DNA of 64,000 bases from Rhynchopus euleeides (lineage: Eukaryota > Euglenozoa > Diplonemea > Diplonemida > Diplonemidae), in the NCBI GenBank assembly GCA_963210315.1, contig OY723254.1:372001-436000 (forward strand). The letters are read 5' to 3'. The notes beneath the pieces were generated by a model. That model did not search any database, had not been told where the DNA came from, and saw only the letters and a list, made by a program, of their open reading frames with translations. The position numbers and the translations under genes are program-made. Numbering within the stretch: the first letter of the stretch is position 1; the number at the start of each line of letters is the position of its first letter. Positions 10,423 through 21,466 of this stretch are shown piece by piece.

Positions 10423-11546
10423 GTGACCCGGGGTCCGAAATTTCGACATGTCGAAAAAAAATTTTTTGGCCAAAAAAAATTTTTTTTTTTCGCCTGGCTC
10501 AACAGAATCTGGGGCTCACTGGGGTGCCACACTGAAAAATTTCGGAAAATTTTCGAATTTTTTTTCAGCCATTTTTGGTTAGCCAGGCCTGGGCCCAGCT
10601 GGGCCAGGTAGGCCGAAATTTCGACATGTCGAAAAAAAATTTCCGGGGGGCTTCGCCCCCCGGACCCCCCATGTGGGGGGCTCCGCCCCCCACGCGGCGA
10701 GGAACTGCGGATTGAGCCCCCCCCCCCCCCCCCCGTCGGCAGGGGCGGAGCGTGGGCAGGCTGACGGGGCAAGGCTGTGGCTGTTGAGCCATCGCTCTGG
10801 GAGGTCAGCAAAACCTGGAGGAGTATGTGCCACCCCCGGCCGGGGCGCACTCGCACCCGCTGCACACCCGCAGCAAGATGAGTTGCGGTACCCCGCACAG
10901 GTGTTCGAGTGGGCTGCCATGGTCCTGCTCACGACGACCTGCAGGTCACCCGTCCCTGTCGTGCAGGCAGTGCCAGGAGGTGGTGGCCTCGTCAATCTAG
11001 CAGTGTTTGAGTTGACCGGGATGAGGCACTCCACTCTGGGTCTGCTGTTTGTGATGTACAAGCAACAAGCAGGTCTGACTGGAGTGGCCCTCCTCAACGG
11101 GCACACTGGCATCCGTGCAGCAGCACTATCCCACCCCCGGAACGCCCCGCGTAACACCGGTGGGAAGGACATTGTTCCTCGGCATCTAGAGGAGGACCCG
11201 GGCCGTTCGTTGTATTCTTCACAGTCGCAGCCTCCGGCTTGTCGTTGTTCGTCAGCGTTGCGCCCACCCAGCCTGTGCAGAGAACTTGTGCCGTCTTCAA
11301 CAGTAACTTTTGGCCGACAATTTTTGGGGCATTTTTTCACCAAACAAATTCTCTCTGCTGGCCAAGTCGAAGACTCGTTTGGGGACTTTTGGTGTCCCCA
11401 ATTTTTCAATTTTCGAAAAATATGCTCACTTTGCTAAACTGGACCCAACTCCCCACACTCTTTTTTTAGCGAAAAACAGCAAATTTCGGCCGATTTTTTC
11501 TCATTTTTTTTCATTTTTTTTCACCGACTTTTCCATACCCCCGCTA
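10423..11546. other. Repeat-derived spacer upstream of the hAT element
   Basis: Contains a 200-bp A/T-tract segment bounded by two copies of AAATTTCGACATGTCGAAAA (10438, 10615), G6-CTCCGC6-type hairpins at 10650-10695, a C run at 10719-10735, and the AGTGTGGGGAGTTGG module (11440-11470, minus strand) that recurs near 35.0 and 61.3 kb. A plus-strand frame (10673-11437) is open but shows no recognisable domain. Confidence 0.5.
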
Positions 11547-14299
11547 AAGAGGATTGCCCGCCACTACGACCGGTTGTTACAGGAAGACAACGCGAGAAAA
11601 CCAGAATTGCGCCGTACCCTCGCAACACTGCGCCAAGAAGCCCAGAAAGCAGTAGCCGACGACGTTGCTCTTCCTGACCTTCCCGACCTCGCAGGTGAAA
11701 CCCCGCAGGAAACCCCAGAGGAGGTTGCAGCGCCGCATGTGGCCCACACGGAGACTACCGGGTGTGAGGATCTGATTCAACTCGCTGAGACGGAGTACAG
11801 GGAGGAAGAGGAGCGTGAGCGGCTTCATGAAGAACTGGAGGAGCGGCGCAAGCGTAGAAAACCCACAACAGCGGCAGCATTTGATCGGAGCACGTGGCGC
11901 ACCCACCCCCCCTACCTGACCTTCACCCGGGAGGAGCTGGAGGCGCTCGGCTCGCTGCGACAGCGGGCAGACCTGGAAGGGGGCGACGAGATCCGCTTCC
12001 CCACCGCCTCCGAGCGCCAGCTCATCCCGCGCTTCCTGGAGGACGATCCCATCCTGGAAGATGCGCTGACCTGTCATCCCTGGCTGCAGCCCCATGCAGA
12101 TGGCCTATACTGCAGGTGCTGCACAGAGAACGAGACCATGACGAGGAAGAAGGTATTCGTGAGCGGGGCGCTGCTCTGGGATGATATCCGCGGACGTGTG
12201 ACCCAGAAGGTCAAGGAGCACCTCGCACCGAAGGCGCGCACCCACCAGACGAACTGGACGCAGTACATGACGCGCCTCCGGGCGAGCCAGTCGCACACGA
12301 CAGCAGGCGAGGCTGCCATTTTTACGACCCAGGAGGCAGTGGTGCAGAAGTACGTCAGGCAAATGATGAATGCCCAGTGCTTCGTCCGGGTCGTGCACTA
12401 CATCTTCGAGGCGTGCTGCCACAACCGCCCTGTCGCTGGGCACGTCCGCGAACGTCTCCACGGCGAGGCGACGTTCGACCCCCTCCTCCGGGAGTTCCTG
12501 TCAGGTGCCTTCAACATGACGTCGAACGATCTGATCGGAAACCTGCTGAAGACGCTCGCCGCTACTGTCCGAGAAATTACAAGACAGCGGATCCTGAATG
12601 CGCGTTACATGAGCTTTCTCACCGATGAATCCCAGGACATTCAGAAAAACCCGCAGTATGTGTGCATGTTTCATATTCTCGAAAAGGGTGAATCGACTGA
12701 CCTCTTCTGGAGTGTGCGACCCAACACCGAATCTTCAACATCCGAAAATGTCTTCGACCTTGTGGAGGATTGCACAGACGACCTGCGTACAAAGCGGGGC
12801 AGTATGGTGGCGATCTGCACAGATGGGGCGAGCAACATGCGCGGTTCGCGAGGAGGGCTCCAAATGCTGCTCAGAGCCAGGTGGGCGGCGTACGCAGTGT
12901 TCGTGTGGTGCCAAGCACACAAACTGAATTTGGTGACCTGTGCCGAGGCCAAGAAGATCCCTGCACTGACGAGCACTGTGGACCTGGTGTCGAAAATATA
13001 CACGCTCTTCTACCGCGGCCGTGGTGACAGTACGCGGAAGTTGCAGAGCATGCGAGACGCGATTGCTGCGGCCGAGGCCATCGACTCCTTTGGCTTTTGG
13101 CGCACCCTCGAGCTGTGCGAGGTTGGTGACACGCGCTGGCTTTCTCACGAACGGTGTTGCACAACACTGATCTCGGTTCTGCGTGGCATCTTCGTTGGCG
13201 TCAAGGGGCTCTTAGACGGCAATGAGAAGGCGGCCGAGGTCATGGCGCTGATGAAGCAGAAAGACGTTGTGCTGGGGGTATATCTTCTCGCTGCTGTGAT
13301 GCCAATTCTCGGCAAATTCTCGAAAGCTGTTCAGAAGGTCGATCGCTTCTTTGCACAGATCTTCTCCTCAAGAGGCACTACATCACGCAACTTCAGCGCT
13401 TTTCATCTGACGCATCCAGCGACGCTGTGTACTACAACGCTCACCTTCCGATTAACGCAGCGGCTGACGGGACAGTTGTTGAACAAGGCGCGGTGTGGCT
13501 CTCGCAGGACGATGTCAGAAGCTTTCATGCACGTGTGGCATCGCCATTCATTCAGTCCCTCATCACATCAATTGACGCAGAGCTGGGTGTGTCAGTGGAG
13601 ATGCAACATCTCACCGTGCTGGATCCGCAGGGTGCTCACCTCAAAGACCTGCCGGAGACAATTGCAGACGACACTGACATCACGAGCGCCAGAGCATGTC
13701 TCGATGGAGTGATAAAGATGTTCACAGAGGAGAAACACTTCCCCGGGTGCGGGCGCGAGGGCGAGGACGTCAGGACAGTGGTTCCGTTCTTCAGCCCTCT
13801 CCAGTCGCTTGATCTGTACAACGAGCTGCGGGGTGTCATCAGGGAAATCAAGAGCAACAAGTTCGAGCGGTATGAAGAAGTTATCCAGGCTTTCACATCC
13901 GACCATACGCTGTCCATGCAGTATCCCGCCACATGCAACCTCTGCCACATCATCGGGACGATTCCACTGACAACCTGCAGCGTGGAGAGGATGTTCAGCC
14001 GGATGAAACTCGTAAAAACAAATCTCCGTAAGAACATGGCAGACACTACGCTCGAACAGATTCTCCATCTGTCTCACTTCCCCGGGTACAGTGCAGCGCA
14101 GGGGGTCAGCACCGCATTCATGAAGCGCTTCTTCGAAGCCTGGCTGACGTCTGACAGGAGGTTGGACTTCCCTACCTGGGAGGTGTACACTGAAGCTACT
14201 CGCCGCGTTCGCGACATGCGTGGCTACCTGAAACGTGAGCGTGCCTTGCTAACACGGGCATTTCAACGTTCTGCGGGGGAGCGCCCCCCAAACCAGTAA
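11547..14299 (+). mobile_element. hAT-family DNA transposon, transposase in two frames
   Basis: The transposase starts upstream of residue ARHYDRLL (no in-frame ATG there, so a 5' exon or truncation is likely). An acidic/arginine-rich coil is followed by a TTF-type zinc finger (CRCC ... EHLAPKARTH), FLTDESQDIQKNPQ, ICTDGASNMRG, WCQAHKLNL and DTRWLSHERC, all typical hAT signatures. The frame changes near 13370-13430; the second frame (to 14299) carries TIPLTTCSVERMFSRMK and NLRKNM, the hATC dimerisation motif. One frameshift therefore separates two otherwise continuous halves, about 910 residues in total. The DUF4371/ZMYM-like hAT branch fits best. I could not fix the terminal inverted repeats or the 8-bp target duplication, so the edges given are those of the reading frame. 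Confidence 0.88.
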
Positions 14300-15250
14300 A
14301 CCAGCAGTTTTGGAAAATCGGAGAGGTCACCCTACTACCCTGGACGGGAACGAAGTTAAAAAAAAAAAGAGGACGGAAAGCATACCTGAATGTTGCCCGG
14401 TATGAGTATAAGGATTTTCAGAATTGCCAATAATTTTTTTTTCTTGGTGGTTCAGGCCCAAATGGTGTGAACAAATATTATTTCCGGAGAAAGAAAAATA
14501 CCATGGCGTGAGCCACGGATCCCAATGACGCAAATAAACGCATTTTCGGGAGGAGGAAAAAATGGACCAAAAATGGGGCCCGGGCGGGCCAGCCCATGGG
14601 GCCTGGCCCATGTCCTCAGTGCCTGTCATTGAATCTCTGGTTTTGAGGCGACGATCCAGCCCGCACTGACGAGCCTTGGCGCCCTCATCGAACCCTTGGG
14701 CGCAATTTACGCAAGTTCAGGAAGATGGACTATACCGCACAAGGAACAGATGTTCAGTACCGTGGCCTCCGGCGGCTGGGGGGCTCCGCCCCCCAGACCC
14801 CCGCGTGACGTATGCCTGTCGACCAAGCCCTTTGGGATCACATCAGGTCATGGAATCCAGAGACCGCCCTCAGGAGGACGCACCCAACTCACCACAGAAT
14901 CTGGACCCCACAAGGAACAGGTGTTCGCTACCGTGGCCTCCGGCGGCTGGGGGGCTCCGCCCCCCAGACCCCCCTGTGGACCTCTTTGCATTCTCTGGAC
15001 CACCTCTAAGGGTGCACCACTCTCTTCTCCAGGGTCAAACTGCATATTCCCACGTTTTCTCGTGTTTCTGTACGGGGTCTAATAAAAGATGGACTCATCC
15101 GCAGAACACGTCCGGGGGCACCATGGATTCCAATGTTCCGAAACATGCCGTTTTCGGGGGTTTTCGGGTCACCTGCGGTGCGCACGGCCCGAAAAATGGG
15201 GTGAAACAGGTCACGAAAACCAAGAAAAAATTGAGTATAACATACATCAT
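14300..15250. other. Spacer with a duplicated segment carrying a G6CTCCGC6 hairpin
   Basis: Two tandem-like copies about 172 bp apart (near 14740 and 14912) share CACAAGGAACAG, TACCGTGGCCTCCGGCGGCT and the palindrome GGGGGGCTCCGCCCCCC; the same hairpin type occurs at 10.65 kb. No gene seen. Confidence 0.6.
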
Positions 15251-15396
15251 AGTCTGGCAGAGTCTGCCAGACTTTTGGTCGGGGACCTCGATTTTTGACT
15301 TTTTCTTGACTTTTTAAAAAAGTCTGCCAGACTCGAAAAAGTCAAAAAAAAACTCAAAAAAGTCAAGGAAAAGTCAAGAAAAAGTCAAAAAAAAGT

Positions 15397-16664
15397 CAAC
15401 AGCTCAAAAAAAAGTCAAGAAAAAGTCAAAGAAAAGTCTACAAAAGTCCACAAAAGTCTACAAAAGTCCAAGAAAAGTCCAAGAAAAGTCCACAAAAGTC
15501 AGCCCAGTGCTTCTGGCCGACCGGGGTCAGGTTGCGCGGGTGCGTGTTTACGGGTCTCTTCTGAGGCACCCCTGTCGGGCATTCCGCGTGGAGGTCAGTA
15601 GTTCCCTCTCTTGCGCGCCCTGCTCGGCTTGCCCCCGTGAAAACCCCGCGATGTAGTAGTCCGCACCGCCTTACGGGAACAGCGGCTCTCCGTGTTTCAT
15701 GTCTCGTTGGAAGCTCCGTTTCCGGTGCTCGGGATGCCCTTCTCGGCACCCTTTTTGTGCCATGGGAATGGCATGCTTGCGTTTTGTTGACATAAGCTAT
15801 CACCAGTCTCTGTGCGGAAGGCGAGGGCAGCAGAGTACCCCAGCGTCGCCCAGAACGTGACAGTCAGAAGCAGAAAAACAACATCGCATCTAGGTGGTTG
15901 ATCACCTCAACCCGAGTCCGCCCGCCCAGCAACATCCGGACGGTGTGCAGGTACGCGGCGGCGTCCTTAGCGTCCCCGGGACGCTCCTGGACGTCGAGCT
16001 GGCCCCAGCGTGCAGGTTTCATGATGACCTGCTCGACCCGGAGCCGCCTGTCCCACACCTCCTGGCGTCCAGCTCGTCGTCATGGGACATATCATCGGCA
16101 GAGGCGGCGAACTTTGACGGGTCCGCGACGAGGCCATTGTACATGTCTGTGGGGTTCTTGGCGATCACACAGCACCAGGAAGAGCCGCTTGTGCACGCGC
16201 TCTGGGCTCTGTGACCTATTTCTCGACCCATCCACCAAGGAAGCAACGTTGGATAAGGAGCTCGAACGCCTGGCAGGCCCATCTGATCAAGAGATAGTCG
16301 TGGGCACCTTGGAGAGGGCCGAGCCGGACCTGGGGGCATCCCTTGCCTGCCCCCCCACCCGTCGTGATGATGTCCCCGAGCACCCTCCCGCACGTTGAAC
16401 GTCAGGTGGGAGACCTCTGCCTGGGGCACGTGCTGGAGCGGGTAGATCGCGTATGTGTTCGCTGTGTGCAGGGATCTGTGTTGCCGCCCCGTTGTCTTTT
16501 CAACGTCAGATGCTTCGAGCGGCATCCTCTCTCCCCCGCCCGTCTGTCGAAGAGTCCTGCACTGGGCTGACTTTTGTGGACTTTTGTCGGACATTTGTAG
16601 ACTTTTGTGGACTTTTGTCGACTTTTCTTTGACTTTTTCTTGACTTTTTTTGAGCTGTTGACAC
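15397..16664 (-). mobile_element. Element with long inverted ends made of GACTTTT-type arrays
   Basis: The left end GTCAACAGCTCAAAAAAA, followed by about 100 bp of AAAAGTC units ending in CAGCCCAGTGC, is mirrored at the right (GCACTGGGCTG, then TTTTGTGGAC units, ending TTTTTGAGCTGTTGAC). Minus-strand frames at 16560-16019 and 16058-15864 encode gag-like or unknown sequence (PTDMYNGLVADPSKFAAS; WGQLDVQERPGDAKDAAAYL). A fossil in pieces; the family is not recognised. Confidence 0.55.
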
Positions 16665-16675
16665 GGCTTCACTAA

Positions 16676-19600
16676 GCTCCTACTAAGGGGTAGGGCGATA
16701 AATCACTTAAATTTTAAGCCCTGAATTTTCAGTCCCCGAAAAATTAAGGGCTTAATTTAAGGGCTTAATTTCTTACTAAGGGCTTACTAAGGGCTTAGTC
16801 ATCCCTTAGACAACACTCCAGCATTTCTCAGAAGAAGAATACTCTCCGGCGAAGGTAAACAACGTGCGGGGACCGGAGAGCTGAAGAGCCGGGACAGCAC
16901 GAAAGAGCCTGATGAAGGGCGTTGTAGTGGTGTCTCGTCTCCGTCCCTTCCAACCTCACCTCAGTGAGTGGAGTCTTCTTGATGATTGAGCGCCTGTGCA
17001 CTAAACAAAGGTAGTACTGGTGGCCCCCCAAGTCGCACTCTGCGAGTGCTCTAACAAGTTAGCTAGGAGGGGGCCACCAGATACTAGAGAAAAAAGGAGC
17101 AGCTGCCCGAGCTCAGCCGGGGTGCTCGAAAAACCGTTCCAGCTGATGGGGGAGGGGAGGGAATAGGAATCTGTCTGTTGTCACTGTTGTTGAATTCTGC
17201 GTGCGGGGACCGGAGAGCTGAAGAGCCGGGACAGACCCTTCGCTCAGGCGCTCGAGGCGGCGAAGCCGCTCTCCCGCTCCACGACGTGAGCGCTTTCACG
17301 CCCGCACCGCGTGGCACCCACACACCCCGCCCGCGACCAGCTGTCCGCGGGCATGTCCGCCGTCGGGATCCGATGGACCCCCAGCACGGCGTCGCGTCCC
17401 CCAAGCATCCCAAAGATGCGCTGCAAGATAACGTTCGCAAAGCGCACGCGGCTGTGCCCCTTGCGCAGCACACACTCGACGGCCTGGTTGTCCACCGCCA
17501 GCAGCGGGGTGCGGCTGCCGAGGTCCAGAGCCAGCCGGATCGCCTTCTCCGCCGCCAGGAGCTCCAGCACAAACATATCGCCGGACTGCCCCTCGCGCGC
17601 CCACACCCCGTGGGCCACCTGCGAGTCCGCACCCCCAGGCACGGACACCACAGCTCCCCAGCCTGTTGTTGACGCGTCGCTCCACACCGCCATGTCGGCC
17701 AGCCTCGGGTGCTCGCGCCGTAGGCTGAGCCAGTCGTTCACCCGCATTGCGTCGACGCACGCCGCGAGCTCGTCCCGCGTCGCGGGGGACAGCACGAACG
17801 GGTCCTCCCACGTCAGAGACCCCTCGTGCAGGCGCTGCGCGGCCCCCTGCAGCGTTGACAGGGTCTCACGGAGTACGCACAGGCGGGTCTACCTGACGTG
17901 CGCCACGCGGAAGGCTATGCCGAACAGCTTCCAGCAGGACCGCACCGAAGGGGAAGCGTCCCGTAGGATGGGCACCGCCGCAACGACGGCCTTTTCTCCC
18001 CAACTGCAGCCGGAGCGGTAGCGTCCCGTGGCGACATCGAATTCGACTCCCAGGTAGGTGACGCGCGGCAGGGGCCCCTCCGATCTCTTCCGGGCGTTGA
18101 TCTCTCCGCCCGCCAGCACAATCCGGTCCCGGACGTATGCCGCCCTTGCCGCGACCTCCACCGCCGAGGTGCCCCACACCAGGATGTCGTCCAGATATAC
18201 CGCCGCCGCTGTCACCTCCACAAGACCCCCGAGGAACAGCTGCGCCGTGGACTGCGCTATCCAGGGCGCGTAGGAGTAGCCCATCGGGAGGCGTGTCCAC
18301 GCATACCATCGCTGGGCGACCCGCACGGAGAAAAAGGAGGATACCCCCTCGGACAAAGGGAACTGGTGAAAAAATCCCCGGATGTCGATGACCTGCGCCA
18401 TGCAAGCGTCTGTGTCGCGGAGGGCCCTCGCAATCTCATGCACCGTGGGAAGCCGAAACTTCGGGGGTTTCGGGAGGCGGCGGTTCACCGGGCGGCCGTC
18501 AAGGATGAGGCGGCGCACACAGGGGTCCGCCTTCGCAATGTCAAACATGCGCACCACGCCCCGCTTGGGATCTCCGCGTCCGAGCAGGCGGAGGACCCTC
18601 GCCGAAATACACTGCGCCACAAAGCTCGGCTTCAGGTCTGATGTGGGCCCAGGGAGAGGGACTGCCGATGTCTGGTGCCTCGCAATCAACCCCCCCTCCG
18701 TACACCAGTCCAGGAAATCCGGTGACACCCCCAGCTCATCCGCGTAGGTGCGCAGCTTGTCGTACTCCAGGCACCCGGACTGAAAATCATCGAGCCTCTC
18801 CGAGGAGCGGGATGGCGGTCGCCTGCCCAGTATTTCAAACTCGTCCAAGTCGTACTCGGGATCCTCCAGACCGATCACACCCGGCTCATCCGCGTAGCCC
18901 ACCCCACTCATCAGAAAATCCCAGCAGGGCCCCTCGCCGGCGTCGCTCATTTGTAGCGCGCGGAGGAGCTCCGCTTCCGTCTTCCTTTGGTGGTCGTTCG
19001 TGGTGGTGAGGTATCTCGCCGTCGTGTCCTCCGCGTCCTTGCCGTGTCGGAGGAGACGCTTCAGCAGCGGTCGAGGTACTCCGTCCTTCTGCACCTCTTG
19101 GATCGCGCCTCTCCTCGAGGAGTGGAGCCAGGAGCCTTCCGGCAGGGCCGCGAGGATCGCCTTCTTCAACCCCGCATATTTTGTGGAGTTCCCCCCGAAG
19201 ATCAGTTCCGTGCTGGAGGGGGCCACTGTGCGCATATACTCCACCACGATCGCCGTGATGGGGCCCGCGGGGAGGAAGATCTCTGGCCTCCACTCGAGGG
19301 CTTGCTTCTCCTTCGCGTACACCGCCGCCGACGTCGCACGCGAATCCCCCCCTGCCCCATCGATCTCCCGCCAGTCCGCCCGCGTCACAAACCGCAGGAC
19401 CGGCACCCGACATCTCGTCACCCAGCACAGCGCGAGTAGCACCCGCGCCCGCCCCTGGAGTGCCCCCAGCGCCTCGTGCACTTGCGCCGTCGCCACAGGG
19501 GGGGCCTGTCTGGGCCGGATGAGGGTGCTGAGGCGCCGGAGCGCCTTCTTGGCGTTTTGGAGGCGGCGCGTGCGGGTCCCACGTTCGCCCTGCTCTATCG

Positions 19601-21200
19601 CGATCGCCGCCAGCCGCTCGAGGTATGTCTTCGCAGTCCTGCATGATATGCTGCCCAGGCGCGTCCAGACGTAGCGCAGCACCGCCTCGTCGCTCGGCGT
19701 GCCCGCACTCAGTCCGCCCCAAAACTCCTCGAATGAGGCCGACAGCCGGTCTTTCTCCCCTGCTGTGTGTGCGGCCAGTGCTAGCCGCGGAATGTCCTCC
19801 CACCCCGTCGCATTTCGCAGAGCTCCCGCTAGGCTGCGTCCGTCGCGGAACGAGAACAGCTTGTCCTCCAGCCTGGCGCGCTTGGCCCGCGTCCACCTCA
19901 CAGGCTCCCGTGGGTCCCGGTTCGCGTCTTGAGGACCCCGTGGGGGCGTCACATCCCTGATGTCTGGGGGTGGGAGTGGAGTCGGGCCCTGCCCCGGCGC
20001 CCCTCGGCCTGCGTGGCACGCTGGAACAGAGGGCTTCTGAGGCGCCCTGCGATGCCTCCCCTCTGGGGAATCCTCTGTGGAGAGGGGACTGTTGTCGACC
20101 CTACCTCCTTCACCTGTGTGCCCGGGGAGGAGATCGTCGGCGGGCTGTTTCTCGTTGCGGGACAGGGGATGACCATCGACCCTTCGTCCTCGCTCTGCCT
20201 CGGACAGGGGACCGCAGTCGACCCTACGTCCGGCTGCGCTTTGTGAGAGGGGACTTCTGTCAACCCTACGTCTCTGCCATACCTCGGGCAGGGGATCGGT
20301 CTCCACCCTACGCCCGGATGCGTCCCATACCTTGGACAGGGGATTGTAATCGACCCTTCGTCCGGTTGTGCTCGGGGACAGGGGACTGTCGTCGACCCTA
20401 CGTCCGTACCATACCTCGGGCAGGGGATTGTTCTCGACCCTACGCCCGGTTGCGCCGCCGGTCCAGGGGCCCGGCTCCCCCTGGACGGCGTGGCGCCGGG
20501 GGCCCCCCTCAGCGTCTGTGCTGGGGCTGTCCGGCCCCGCGAAAAAGAGGCTCCTTCCTCCATGGCCTGTTTCCGCCCGGGCGGTCGCGGGAGGTGCTGG
20601 GCCTCCGCTTGAGCGGGCGGGAGCGCCCGCTGGGCCGCCCTTCCCGCGAGTCGGTGTGCGCAACCCGGGCGGCTGCGGTCATCGCCCCCTTCCGCGAGGC
20701 GGGCACGTTCGCCGCCGGGCCGCGATGCTCCCGGAACACCCGGTCCCACTCCTGTGAAGCCGTCGCTCCTGTGAGAATTCGAGTAAAATACTAAGCCCTT
20801 ACTAAGGGCTTAGTATTCCCTGAGTAAGCCTTTAGTAAGAAATTACAGGGGGGGGGCGAATAGAATTACTAAGTAATACTATTCAAAATGGCATGTTTGA
20901 AAAATTCCCAAATTTTGGGTTGGGCGCATTCCCCAGTACGTGGTATTCCACTCCACCAAAATCGAAAAAAAAGTTGATCGTGAACTGGCCAGAACCAGCG
21001 CAGTTCACGATCAACTTTTTTTTCGATTTCGGTGGAGTGGAATACCACTTACTGGGGAATGCGCCCAACCCAAAATTTGGGAATTTTTCAAACATGCCAT
21101 TTTGAATAGTATTACTTAGTAATTCTATTCGCCCCCCCCTGTAAGCCCTTAAATTAAGCCCTTAATTTTTAGGGGGTCGAAAGTTAAGGGCTTAGTCTAA
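16676..21200 (-). mobile_element. Tyrosine-recombinase retroelement, VIPER-like order YR-RT-RNase H
   Basis: The main frame (20663-17889, 924 residues) has an N-terminal run of 14-residue GRRVDxxPLS-type repeats (about 20090-20440). A tyrosine recombinase domain follows (Arg in TRCRVPVL; LHSSRRGA as HxxR; LLRHGK; Tyr in TTARYL), then reverse transcriptase (FRLPTVHEI, RLPMGYSYAP, YLDDILVWG). RNase H follows in another frame (17795-17244; WSDASTTGWGAVV, ELLAAEKAI, AVDNQAV). DIRS and Ngaro elements place the recombinase last; recombinase before RT is the arrangement reported for VIPER of trypanosomes. AAGGGCTTA-rich segments in opposite orientation (16676-16810; 20786-20845 plus 21142-21200) flank it, as expected of inverted terminal repeats. 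It looks nearly whole, with perhaps one break, and therefore young. I saw no gag frame. Confidence 0.8.
20846..21141. mobile_element. 296-bp foldback element with TA target duplication
   Basis: Two nearly perfect arms of about 140 bp (CAGGGGGG...CGAATAGAATTAC and its complement) meet at a short centre near 20990 (TGGCCAGAACCAGCGCAG). TA is present on both sides (20844-20845, 21142-21143), as for Tc1/mariner-type insertions. It interrupts the right terminal repeat of the recombinase retroelement, so it is younger than that element. No coding capacity. Confidence 0.9.
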
Positions 21201-21466
21201 GTGGGGGTGGGGGTGAAATCTGGCTCAGGGGCCGAGTTCCTAGTCAGAGCTTAGAGAAGCCGTGTGTTGAATTTTTCTTGACTTTTCCTTGACTTTCTGG
21301 ACTTTTCTTTGACTTTTCTTGGACTTTTTCTTGACTTTTTGGCTTTTTGACTTTTTTTGACTTTTCGTTGACTTTTCCTTGACTTTTTCTTGACTCTGGC
21401 AGACTAGAAAAAGTCAAGAAAAAGTCAAAAAAATAAAAAAAAAAGTCTGCGGAACTCTGCCAGACT

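Larger units (their letters stand above)
15251..21466. mobile_element. Outer composite region bounded by inverted AGTCTGGCAGAGT ends
   Basis: The left edge TAGTCTGGCAGAGTCTGCC and the right edge (complement of GAGTCTGGCAGAGTTCCGC) are inverted. Each is followed inward by arrays of GACTTTT units (about 15290-15497 and 21270-21455). Inside lie the 15397-16664 element and the recombinase retroelement. I see no clear target duplication, so this may be a nest of insertions rather than one element. Confidence 0.45.

Noticed and set aside
10673-11437. 254-residue plus-strand frame upstream of the hAT transposase
   Set aside because: Begins in hairpin and C-run repeats and shows no recognisable domain.
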